Assembly: GCA_003497545.1 (NCBI GenBank)
Contig: DNNT01000201.1
Coordinates: 228-12,208, forward strand
From: Arenimonas sp.
Lineage (GTDB): Bacteria; Pseudomonadota; Gammaproteobacteria; Xanthomonadales; Xanthomonadaceae
Direction: 5' to 3'
Length of the DNA stretch: 11,981 nt
The notes below the pieces were generated by a model. The model saw nothing but the letters and a program-made list of their open reading frames with translations, was not told the origin of the DNA and made no database searches. Position 1 is the first letter of the stretch. Every line of letters begins with the position of its first letter. A program made the position numbers and the translations under genes. Positions 1 through 6,184 of the stretch are shown one piece after another.

Positions 1-22
1 TCGAATCCTAGTCCCCCAGCCA
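1..22 (+). tRNA. 3' end of a tRNA, possibly tRNA-Gln (cut by window edge)
   Basis: The first bases read as a T-loop (TCGAAT, first T lost at the edge), the 3' half of the T-stem (CCTAG, 7-11), the 3' acceptor strand TCCCCCA (12-18), discriminator G19 and an encoded CCA (20-22). An intrinsic terminator follows at once, as expected for the last gene of a tRNA unit. A72 implies a U1-A72 pair, and with G73 this is typical of tRNA-Gln. The anticodon lies outside the window, so identity is only suggested. Confidence 0.8.
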
Positions 23-30
23 AACCAGGA

Positions 31-58
31 ACCCCCGCGAAAGCGGGGGTTTCTTTTT
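31..58 (+). terminator. Rho-independent terminator of the tRNA unit
   Basis: A perfect 8-bp stem (ACCCCCGC, 31-38, with GCGGGGGT, 43-50) closes a GAAA tetraloop of the GNRA type and is followed by TTCTTTTT. It begins 8 bases after the tRNA CCA end, so it terminates the tRNA transcript and separates it from the downstream protein gene. Confidence 0.93.
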
Positions 59-139
59 GCGCCGGTGGTGGCCGCGGGGGCGGCTACCCTTGCGGGCCTT
101 CACGGCGATAGACTGCGGTGGTCATTCCCGGAGCCTGCC

Positions 140-1192
140 ATGCCCGTTCCCGCCACCGAACTCGCCCGACTGTTCCCGCTGGACTCGCTCCGGCAGGAAA
201 CCCGCGACCAGCTGGCGCGAGACGGCGTGGTGTCCGAGTACCAGCGCGGCGAAAACGTGTTCGAGGCCGGCGACCTGGACGAGGACACCGTCTACCTGCT
301 CGACGGCGAGCTGCGCTGCAACTATCCCGACGGCCGCAGCGTGGCGCACATCGCCAGTGCGCCCCACGGGCGCTATTCGCTCAACGACTCGGTGCCGCGC
401 CGCTTCACCGCCAAGGTGGTGTCGGGCAAGGCCAAGGTGCTGCGGCTCGACCGCCGCTACCTCGAGAAGCTGATCACCTGGGACCAGCTCAGCCGCGACG
501 AGAGCTACCGCCACTTCGGCAACGCCGCCGGTGGCAACGACTGGGTGTTCCGCCTGCTGCGCGCGCCGGCGTTCGCGCGACTGCCGACCGGCAACATCGA
601 GAAGATGTTCCAGATGTTCGAGCCGGTGACGGTCAAGCCCAGCGAGATCGTGATGCGCGAGGGCGACCCGGCCGATTATTTCTACGTCGTGCGCTCGGGC
701 ACCGCCTCGGTGTCCAAGTACCTCGACGGCGCGCCGCAGGTGGTGGCCTACCTGCGCGAGGGCGACACCTTCGGCGAGGACGCGCTGCTGTCGAACCTGC
801 CGCGCAACGCCACCGTGCGAATGATGCAGGGCGGCCAGCTGATGCGGCTTTCGCGCGAGGCCTTCGAGGCCGTGCTCAAGCCGCCGATGCTGTCCTGGGT
901 GCTTCCGGCCGACGCCGCGCGCCTGGTGCAGGGAGGGGCCGCGCTGCTGGACGTGCGCATGCCCGAGGAGCACGCCCAGCGCGCCATCGACGGCTCGGTG
1001 AACGTGCCGCTCTACCGCCTGCGCGAAGACATCGCTTCCGTGCTGCCGCCCGGTGCCCGCGTGGTCGTCTACTGCAATACCGGCGAGCGCTCCGCCGCCG
1101 CGGCCTTCGTGCTCAAGCGCCTGGGCTACGAAGTCAGCGCCCTGCACGGCGGCCTCGGCGCCATGCTCCGCCTGCTGTCCGCGCAAGCGTGA
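140..1192 (+). CDS. Cyclic nucleotide-binding / rhodanese domain fusion protein
   Basis: The 350-residue product has two CNB-type modules and a C-terminal rhodanese domain. Module 1 (about residues 9-125) is degenerate: where the phosphate-binding cassette should be it has YSLNDSVPRRFTAKV, with no FGE. Module 2 (about 140-250) has a canonical cassette, FGEDALL (211-217) followed by PRNATV (221-226); Glu213 and Arg222 are the expected ribose- and phosphate-contacting residues. The rhodanese domain (about 255-350) has the active loop CNTGERS with catalytic Cys312. There is no helix-turn-helix, signal peptide or membrane segment, so it is probably a soluble, ligand-gated sulfurtransferase or sulfane-sulfur sensor rather than a transcription factor. 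ATG 140 is chosen because GGAG lies at 130-133, 6 bases upstream; an open extension to 65 has no such support and reads as non-conserved sequence. The ligand (cAMP, cGMP, c-di-GMP or none) cannot be told from sequence. Confidence 0.9.
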   Translation: MPVPATELARLFPLDSLRQETRDQLARDGVVSEYQRGENVFEAGDLDEDTVYLLDGELRCNYPDGRSVAHIASAPHGRYSLNDSVPRRFTAKVVSGKAKVLRLDRRYLEKLITWDQLSRDESYRHFGNAAGGNDWVFRLLRAPAFARLPTGNIEKMFQMFEPVTVKPSEIVMREGDPADYFYVVRSGTASVSKYLDGAPQVVAYLREGDTFGEDALLSNLPRNATVRMMQGGQLMRLSREAFEAVLKPPMLSWVLPADAARLVQGGAALLDVRMPEEHAQRAIDGSVNVPLYRLREDIASVLPPGARVVVYCNTGERSAAAAFVLKRLGYEVSALHGGLGAMLRLLSAQA

Positions 1193-1265
1193 ACCAGGTT
1201 GATTTTACGCCCGACCCTCTGCGGGTCGTTCCGGATTAGTGGCGCGTAAAATCAACCTGGTTCAC
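1189..1265. repeat. Perfect 22-bp inverted repeat filling a convergent gap
   Basis: The arm at 1189-1210 is the exact reverse complement of 1244-1265 (22 of 22), with a 33-base spacer. The spacer holds a smaller hairpin, GACCC (1213-1217) with GGGTC (1223-1227). The left arm includes the stop codon of the CNB-rhodanese gene, and the right arm ends 5 bases before the rpiA stop, so the structure occupies the whole gap between the two convergent genes. No T-run follows on either strand, so it is not a classical intrinsic terminator. It could still act as a bidirectional terminator or 3'-end stabiliser, or be a copy of a dispersed intergenic repeat. Confidence 0.92.
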
Positions 1266-1270
1266 TCGGT

Positions 1271-1924
1271 TCAGCTGCGGATGGGGCGCACCTTGCCGCC
1301 GATGATGACTTCGTCGGCGGGGCGGGCGGCGAACAGGCCGCAGGTGACGACGCCGGGGATCTGGTTGATCTTCGCTTCCAGGCCGACCGGATCCTGGATG
1401 CGCCAGTGGTGCACGTCCAGGATCCAGTTGCCGTTGTCGGTGACCACGCCCTCGCGCCACACCGGCTGCCCGCCCAGCGCCACCAGCGCGCGGCCGACCA
1501 GGCTGCGCGCCATCGGGATGACCTCCACCGGCACCGGGAACGCGCCCAGCAGTTCCACCTGCTTGGCCTCGTCGATGATGCAGACGAAGCGGTCGCTGGC
1601 CTGGGCGATGATCTTCTCGCGCGTGAGCGCCGCGCCACCGCCCTTGATCAGGCGGTTGTACGGGTCGCATTCGTCGGCGCCGTCGACGTAGAGCTTGAGC
1701 GGCCCGACCGCGTTGAGGTCGAGCACGGGAATGCCGTGCGACTGCAACTGGCGCGTGCTCTGCTCCGAACTCGACACCGCGCCCTCGATGCGGTCCTTCA
1801 TGCGGGCCAGCCCGTCGATGAAGAAAGCCACGGTCGAGCCGGTGCCGACGCCGACGACGGTGCCTTCCACGACGTATTCCAGGGCCTTCTCGGCGGCCAG
1901 CTTCTTCTGTTCGTCGCGTGACAT
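1271..1924 (-). CDS. rpiA: Ribose-5-phosphate isomerase A
   Basis: RpiA interconverts ribose 5-phosphate and ribulose 5-phosphate in the non-oxidative pentose phosphate pathway, in the cytosol. The 217-residue product has the usual family length. It carries the phosphate-binding loop GTGST (27-31), DGADE (81-85), KGGG (94-97) and TREK (101-104). Asp81, Asp84, Lys94 and the catalytic base Glu103 fall at the same numbers as in the E. coli enzyme, so it should be active. ATG 1924 has GGAGG 6 bases upstream. It is the last gene of the minus-strand run, 16 bases after the EVE-domain gene, and is probably co-transcribed with it and ygfA. In E. coli rpiA also lies close to ygfA, so the neighbourhood is ancestral. 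A 22-bp inverted repeat lies just beyond its stop. Confidence 0.97.
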   Translation of the reverse strand: MSRDEQKKLAAEKALEYVVEGTVVGVGTGSTVAFFIDGLARMKDRIEGAVSSSEQSTRQLQSHGIPVLDLNAVGPLKLYVDGADECDPYNRLIKGGGAALTREKIIAQASDRFVCIIDEAKQVELLGAFPVPVEVIPMARSLVGRALVALGGQPVWREGVVTDNGNWILDVHHWRIQDPVGLEAKINQIPGVVTCGLFAARPADEVIIGGKVRPIRS

Positions 1925-1930
1925 CTGCGG

Positions 1931-1935
1931 CCTCC
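1931..1935 (-). promoter_or_regulatory. Ribosome-binding site of rpiA
   Basis: GGAGG on the minus strand, 6 bases before ATG 1924, inside the 16-base gap after the EVE-domain gene. It fixes the rpiA start and gives the gene its own strong initiation signal within the presumed operon. Confidence 0.85.
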
Positions 1936-1940
1936 GGGCC

Positions 1941-2396
<456 letters not shown>

Positions 2397-2404
2397 GGCC
2401 GCCA

Positions 2405-2986
2405 TTATCGCCCGAACCGAAGCCATTCCCGCTCGGTGGCCATGGCGTCGAGGTCAACGTCCCAGGGCTCGGCGGCCAGGGCGGGCAGCTCCTGGCAGGC
2501 GTAGGCCACGCCCACCAGCCAGGGCGGGCCGGGCCGGCCGCGGCGGAAGTCGAAGCTGCGGTCGTAATAACCACCGCCCATGCCCAGCCGGTGCCCTTCC
2601 CGGTCCCAGCCCAGCAGCGGCACCAGCACCAGCGACAGGGCCGCGGGCGCCAGCGTGGACGCCGGGTCGACGTCAGGTTCGGGAATGCCGAAGCGGTTGT
2701 TGGCCAACGGGTCGCCGGCGCGCCACGGTGAGAAGCGCAGGCTTCCGTCGCCCTGCACCACCGGCAGGCACCAGACCTGGCCCGGCGCCAGCCGCAGCTG
2801 CACCGCATGCAGGGGCACTTCGCCGCCCACGGCCCAGTAGCCGCCGACGTAGCCGGGTTCGCGCAGTTCGGGTTGTTCGGACAGGTGGCGGGCCACCGCG
2901 TCGGCGGCGGCAAGGCGTTCGCCCGGGGAGAGCGCGGCGCGGCGGGCGCGCAGCTGCTGGCGCAATTCCTGGCGCGTCGGTTTCAA
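2405..2986 (-). CDS. ygfA: 5-formyltetrahydrofolate cyclo-ligase
   Basis: The enzyme (5-FCL/MTHFS, also called Fau) uses ATP to convert 5-formyltetrahydrofolate to 5,10-methenyltetrahydrofolate, returning an inhibitory folate to the one-carbon pool. The 193-residue product has the basic N-terminal helix LRQQLRARRAAL (8-19), EVPLH (56-60), NRFGIPEP (97-104), the nucleotide-site signature GMGGGYYDR (135-143) and the usual C-terminal DVDLDAMATEREWL (176-189). The start is TTG (2986-2984), supported by GGAGG at 2998-2994, 7 bases upstream. The ATG at 3003 is out of frame and runs into a stop. The gene lies directly downstream of 6S RNA, as in E. coli, and its ribosome-binding site falls inside the 3' strand of the predicted 6S closing stem (see findings). 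Its stop overlaps a possible ATG of the EVE gene. Confidence 0.96.
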   Translation of the reverse strand: MKPTRQELRQQLRARRAALSPGERLAAADAVARHLSEQPELREPGYVGGYWAVGGEVPLHAVQLRLAPGQVWCLPVVQGDGSLRFSPWRAGDPLANNRFGIPEPDVDPASTLAPAALSLVLVPLLGWDREGHRLGMGGGYYDRSFDFRRGRPGPPWLVGVAYACQELPALAAEPWDVDLDAMATEREWLRFGR

Positions 2987-2989
2987 GAT

Positions 2990-3175
2990 AAGGCCTCCAC
3001 CATGCCGATGCGTGCGAAACGACCTTGATCCCTGGGATCAAGTGGGTACCCGCGCCACCGCTTCAGGCTTTCCGCAACAGGGCGGACATGCACACCGCTT
3101 TGGCCTCGGATTCCCGGGTCGTGTTTATGGGACAAGGCGAATGTTAGGCGCGCTGTCGGACACGGCAGAGGACTT
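2990..3175 (-). ncRNA. ssrS: 6S RNA
   Basis: 6S RNA mimics an open promoter, binds sigma70-RNA polymerase and represses transcription in stationary phase. Evidence: it sits between zapA and ygfA, the classical gammaproteobacterial position; a perfect -10 TATAAT (3187-3182) lies just upstream; and the 5' strand starting AAGTCCTCTGCCGTG (from 3175) pairs with the 3' strand ending GGTGGAGGCCTT (to 2990), about 15 positions with one mismatch and a few G-U wobbles. Near the 3' side a palindromic hairpin CTTGATCCCAGGGATCAAG (3042-3024) matches the conserved 3' hairpin of the E. coli RNA (CTTGAACCAAGGGTTCAAG), and GTGTGCATGTCCGC resembles its apical part. Length is about 186 nt; both ends are estimated from the stem and promoter. 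The 3' end would lie only about 4 bases before the ygfA TTG start. Confidence 0.93.
2994..2999 (-). promoter_or_regulatory. Ribosome-binding site of ygfA, buried in the 6S closing stem
   Basis: Minus-strand TGGAGG (2999-2994) lies 7 bases before the TTG at 2986 and decides this non-ATG start. In the 6S fold the GGAGG at 2998-2994 pairs with CCTCT at 3171-3167 near the 5' end of 6S RNA, so the site would be free only in transcripts where that stem is open or absent. Confidence 0.8.
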
Positions 3176-3181
3176 GCCGCG

Positions 3182-3188
3182 ATTATAA
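3182..3188 (-). promoter_or_regulatory. -10 element of the 6S RNA promoter
   Basis: The minus strand reads TTATAAT, containing consensus TATAAT at 3187-3182. Six bases then lead to A3175, the estimated 6S start. A convincing -35 is not visible at 17 bases; the spacer region holds a seven-T run (3207-3201) right after the zapA stop. Confidence 0.82.
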
Positions 3189-3215
3189 GGCGGCGCCAGG
3201 AAAAAAACGTGAACG

Positions 3216-3509
3216 TCAGCGCGGTGCGTCGAACAGGCCGTCGAGCTTGCGGTTGAGTTCGCCGAGGGTGCGGCTGAGGGCCTGGTCGCGCTGTTCGGAC
3301 TGCTGGCGCACCTGCAGCAGCTCGTGCGCCAGGTTCAGCGCCGCCAGCACGGCCACGCGGTCGATGGCGGCCATGCGGTTGTTGCCGCGGATCTCGCGCA
3401 TGCGCGCATCGAGCAGGTGGGCTGCAGCCATCAGGCCATCACGCTCGGCCGGCTCGACGCCCACGGTGTACTCGCGGTCGAGGATCTTGACGTTGACCGG
3501 CTCGCTCAC
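3216..3509 (-). CDS. zapA: Cell division protein ZapA
   Basis: ZapA binds FtsZ, cross-links its protofilaments and stabilises the Z-ring at midcell. The 97-residue product has the N-terminal globular domain, beginning VNVKILDREYTVGV (5-18), the helix with MREIRGNNRMAAIDRVAVLA (37-56), and a C-terminal coiled coil (about 62-94); this is normal family size and layout. The start is GTG (3509-3507), which overlaps the TGA of the upstream coiled-coil gene as GTGA, so the two are translationally coupled. 6S RNA starts about 40 bases beyond its stop, as in other gammaproteobacteria. Confidence 0.95.
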   Translation of the reverse strand: MSEPVNVKILDREYTVGVEPAERDGLMAAAHLLDARMREIRGNNRMAAIDRVAVLAALNLAHELLQVRQQSEQRDQALSRTLGELNRKLDGLFDAPR

Positions 3510-3727
3510 GCGTTGTGCTCCAGCGACTTGAGCCGCGTGATCATGGCCTCGACCCGCGAGCGGGCCTGCTCGTTCTTGTTGAGCAGCTGGGCGCGTTCGG
3601 CCACCAGCTGTTCCTGGCCCTGGCGCAGGCTGCGGTTTTCCTCGAGCAGCCGGCGATGCTGCTCGGCCAGGCGCTCGAAGCGCTCGGCAAGGGCCTGCAA
3701 CTGGGCGATCGGGTCGTTGGGGCTCAT
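3506..3727 (-). CDS. Small coiled-coil protein, TIGR02449 type, coupled to zapA
   Basis: A 73-residue product made almost entirely of charged, heptad-patterned sequence (about residues 7-70, for example RFERLAEQHRRLLEENRSL), so a single long coiled coil without signal peptide or membrane segment. It resembles the uncharacterised TIGR02449 family found next to zapA in gammaproteobacteria. By size and context it could act like ZapB, the coiled-coil partner of ZapA, but that is inference. The ATG at 3727 is chosen because AAGGTGG (3739-3733) lies 5 bases upstream; a GTG at 3736 lies inside that site and is less likely. Its stop overlaps the zapA start by 4 bases. It begins 32 bases after the GGDEF-EAL gene. 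Confidence 0.87.
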   Translation of the reverse strand: MSPNDPIAQLQALAERFERLAEQHRRLLEENRSLRQGQEQLVAERAQLLNKNEQARSRVEAMITRLKSLEHNA

Positions 3728-3732
3728 CGCGG

Positions 3733-3739
3733 CCACCTT
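3733..3739 (-). promoter_or_regulatory. Ribosome-binding site of the TIGR02449-type gene
   Basis: AAGGTGG on the minus strand, 5 bases before ATG 3727. The in-frame GTG at 3736 is part of this sequence, which argues for the downstream ATG as the real start. Confidence 0.7.
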
Positions 3740-3759
3740 AGGCGGGGCGGGTCAAGGGG

Positions 3760-6060
3760 TCAATATGGCGCCGGGATGGCCGCCACGGTGCCGGGCTGCC
3801 AGCTGCGGATGAAGGCCAGGCAGCGGTGCGAATCCAGCGGCGGCGACAGCCAGAAGCCCTGGATTTCGTCGCAACCCTGCTCGCGCAGGTAGCTCAGCTG
3901 CTGCTCGCTCTCCACGCCCTCGGCGATGACGTTCAGGCCCAGCGAATGGCCCATGGTGATCACCGTGGCGGTGATGGCCTCGTCGTCCGGGTCGCGGGTG
4001 AGGTCGCCGATGAATTCCTTGTCGATCTTCAGGGTGTCGATCGGGAGGCGCTTGAGGTAGACCAGCGAGGAATAGCCGGTACCGAAGTCGTCGATGGCCA
4101 GGGTGACGCCGATCTTGCGCAGCTCGTTGAGCACGTGGGTGGTCTGCTCGGCGTTCTGCATCACCATCGACTCGGTGACCTCGAGCTCGATGCGGTTGGC
4201 CGGCACGCCCAGGTCCTGGATCAGGTTGCGCAGCAGCTCGGGCAGGTTGCCGCGCAGCAGCTGCAGCACCGAGACGTTGATGCCGATGGAGATCTCGTTC
4301 AGGCCGTGGGCGCGCCAGCGCTTGAGCGTCTGCAGCGCCTCGGCCAGCACCCATTCGCCGATCTGCAGGATCAGGCCCGACTCCTCGGCCAGCGGCACGA
4401 ACACGGTGGGCGGGATTTCGCCCAGCTCGGCACTGTGCCAGCGCAGCAGCGATTCCACGCCGGTGATGCGGCCGTCGGCCAGCGCCATGCGCGGCTGGTA
4501 GACCAGGCGGAACTCGCCGCGGTCGAGCGCCTTGCGCAACGAGGCCAGCACGGTGGCGCGCCGGCGCGACTCGGCGTCCATGGTCTCGTTGTAGATCTGG
4601 TAGGTGTTCCGGCCCTCGGCCTTGGCCTGGTACATGGCCGTGTCGGCGTACTTGAGCAGGTCGGTGGGCACCAGCGCGTGGTCGGGATAGAGGCTGATGC
4701 CCAGCGACGGCGTGATGGAAACGTCGTGGCGCTCGTCCACTTCCAGCGGCATCGAGAAGGCGGTGAGGATCTCGCGCGCCATGCGTTCCACCGCCGGCAC
4801 CGATTCCACGTCTTCCAGCACCACGGTGAATTCGTCGCCGCCCAGGCGGGCCACGGTGTCGGACGCGCCCACCGTGGCCTGCAGGCGGGTGGCCGCGGCC
4901 TTGAGCAGGCGGTCGCCGGCGGCATGGCCGAGCGAATCGTTGATGTCCTTGAAGCGGTCCAGGTCGAGGAACAGCACCGCCACCCGGGTTTCCTGCCGGC
5001 GCGCGCGCACGATGGCGCGGCCCAGGCGCTCGCTGAGCAGGGCGCGGTTGGGCAGGCCGGTGAGCGTGTCGTAGTTGGCCAGGTAGCGCAGCTCCTGCTC
5101 GGCGCGCTTCTTGTCGGTGATGTCGTTGACCACGGCGACGAAGTGGCTGCGCAGGCCCATGGCGTCGCGCACCTCGCTCATCTCGATCCAGCCCAGGAAC
5201 TCCTCGCCGTCCTTGCGCTTCTGCCACATCTCGCCGGCCCAGTGGCCGGTACGCTCGAGCACGTCGCGCACGCGGCGGTAGAACTCGGCGCTGTGCTGGC
5301 TGGAATCGAGCAGGCGGCTGTTCTGGCCGATCACCTCTTCCTCGCTGTAGCCGGTGATGCGCGAGAAGGCCGGGTTCACCGAGATGAAGCGGAAGTCGAG
5401 GTCGATCACCGCCACCGCTTCGCTCATCGAACGCAGCACTTCCAGCGCGACGCGGCGCTCGCGCTCGGCGCGGCGGATGGCGGTGATGTCGCGGGCGGTG
5501 CCGGCCATGCGCAGCGGGCTGCCGGTGTTGTCGCGTTCGACCACCTTGCCACGCGAACGCACCCAGACCCATTCCCCGCGGGCGTTGCGGATGCGGTGTT
5601 CGGATTCGAACACGTCGGTGTGGCCGACGATGTGCTCCTGCAGCAGCTTCTGCACCCGCGGCAAGTCCTCGGGGTGGATGGACTGCGTGCGCCAGTCGTC
5701 GGTGCTCAGCTCTTCGCGGCTGCCCTGGCCGAGCAGCTGGTTCGCCCCGAGGCGGTAGAGGCTGTTCTCGCGGATGTTCCAGTCCCAGAACTCGTCGCCC
5801 GAGCCCCACAGCGCCAGGTTCAGGCGCTCCTCGCGTTCGTGGATCTCGGCCAGCAGGGAGGTCTCCTGCTGCCGGCGGTGGTTCCAGACGCGCCAAAGCA
5901 GCCAGCACAGGAACAGTGCGATCGCCAGCAGCACCAGCTGCACGATGCCGCCATTGCTGATCGAAGACTGCGCCCAGGCGACCGACGGCAGCCAGCACGC
6001 GGCCACGGCCACCGCCGTCCCAGGCCTGGCGCCCCTGAACCTGTTTCGCCACAGCCCCAT
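3760..6060 (-). CDS. Membrane-anchored PAS-PAS-GGDEF-EAL cyclic-di-GMP enzyme
   Basis: A 766-residue bifunctional c-di-GMP protein. Order: a hydrophobic N-terminus resembling a signal peptide or first membrane helix (to about residue 31, ending SVAWAQ), a membrane helix (about 39-57), PAS 1 (about 76-200), PAS 2 (about 204-320), GGDEF (about 325-490) and EAL (about 505-755). The cyclase motif RLGGDEF (405-411) is intact. The inhibitory I-site is missing: where RxxD is expected there is GASD (398-401). The EAL domain has ESL (536-538) instead of EAL but keeps the metal and catalytic set: Glu536, Asn595, Glu627, DDFGTGYSSL (657-666), Lys678, Glu714 and Gln734. Phosphodiesterase activity is therefore likely and cyclase activity possible. 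ATG 6060 is chosen because a good promoter (6131-6103) would start transcription near 6096, downstream of the alternative ATG at 6129. The PAS ligands are unknown. It lies upstream of and in line with the zapA cluster, an insertion relative to E. coli. Confidence 0.94.
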   Translation of the reverse strand: MGLWRNRFRGARPGTAVAVAACWLPSVAWAQSSISNGGIVQLVLLAIALFLCWLLWRVWNHRRQQETSLLAEIHEREERLNLALWGSGDEFWDWNIRENSLYRLGANQLLGQGSREELSTDDWRTQSIHPEDLPRVQKLLQEHIVGHTDVFESEHRIRNARGEWVWVRSRGKVVERDNTGSPLRMAGTARDITAIRRAERERRVALEVLRSMSEAVAVIDLDFRFISVNPAFSRITGYSEEEVIGQNSRLLDSSQHSAEFYRRVRDVLERTGHWAGEMWQKRKDGEEFLGWIEMSEVRDAMGLRSHFVAVVNDITDKKRAEQELRYLANYDTLTGLPNRALLSERLGRAIVRARRQETRVAVLFLDLDRFKDINDSLGHAAGDRLLKAAATRLQATVGASDTVARLGGDEFTVVLEDVESVPAVERMAREILTAFSMPLEVDERHDVSITPSLGISLYPDHALVPTDLLKYADTAMYQAKAEGRNTYQIYNETMDAESRRRATVLASLRKALDRGEFRLVYQPRMALADGRITGVESLLRWHSAELGEIPPTVFVPLAEESGLILQIGEWVLAEALQTLKRWRAHGLNEISIGINVSVLQLLRGNLPELLRNLIQDLGVPANRIELEVTESMVMQNAEQTTHVLNELRKIGVTLAIDDFGTGYSSLVYLKRLPIDTLKIDKEFIGDLTRDPDDEAITATVITMGHSLGLNVIAEGVESEQQLSYLREQGCDEIQGFWLSPPLDSHRCLAFIRSWQPGTVAAIPAPY

Positions 6061-6102
6061 TACGCCCGGTGTTCCCCTGGTCCGCCCCGTGCAATCCCAA
6101 GG

Positions 6103-6131
6103 AGTGTAGGGTGGCACTAACATCGCCACAA
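6103..6131 (-). promoter_or_regulatory. Probable sigma70 promoter of the GGDEF-EAL gene
   Basis: The minus strand has TTGTGG (6131-6126), exactly 17 bases, then TACACT (6108-6103). Transcription would begin near 6096, giving a leader of about 36 bases before ATG 6060. Its -35 region overlaps the upstream part of the divergent ygfB promoter. Confidence 0.6.
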
Positions 6132-6148
6132 GCGCCGCGGCGAGCCCT

Positions 6149-6157
6149 TGCTAGAAT
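6149..6157 (+). promoter_or_regulatory. Probable extended -10 promoter of ygfB-pepP
   Basis: TGCTAGAAT (6149-6157) fits an extended -10 (TGn followed by a TATAAT-like hexamer) and predicts a start near 6164, about 20 bases before ATG 6185. No clear -35 is visible, as is usual with extended -10 promoters. The same nine bases occur upstream of pepA. Confidence 0.65.
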
Positions 6158-6184
6158 GGCGCCATCCCCCATCCGGCCCCGACG

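Noticed and set aside
65..139. Extended N-terminus for the CNB-rhodanese protein
   Set aside because: It would start just after the tRNA terminator, has no ribosome-binding site and adds sequence unlike a CNB N-terminus; ATG 140 has GGAG at good spacing.
3201..3207. Seven-T run after zapA as an intrinsic terminator
   Set aside because: Only a tiny ACGT/ACGT pairing with a 2-base gap precedes it, which cannot form a stable hairpin.
3735..3763. Possible promoter TTGACC-17-TAAGGT before the TIGR02449-type gene
   Set aside because: The -10 is poor and coincides with the likely ribosome-binding site AAGGTGG; it would give a leaderless message, so I do not annotate it.
3826..6120. A 764-residue open frame antisense to the GGDEF-EAL gene
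   Set aside because: Composition is a low-complexity mix of His, Gln, Val, Ala and Arg typical of antisense frames in high-GC DNA, and the opposite strand encodes a full set of conserved motifs.
6061..6129. Longer N-terminus for the GGDEF-EAL protein from ATG 6129
   Set aside because: The probable promoter would begin transcription near 6096, inside that extension, and ATG 6060 gives a sensible membrane-targeting N-terminus.
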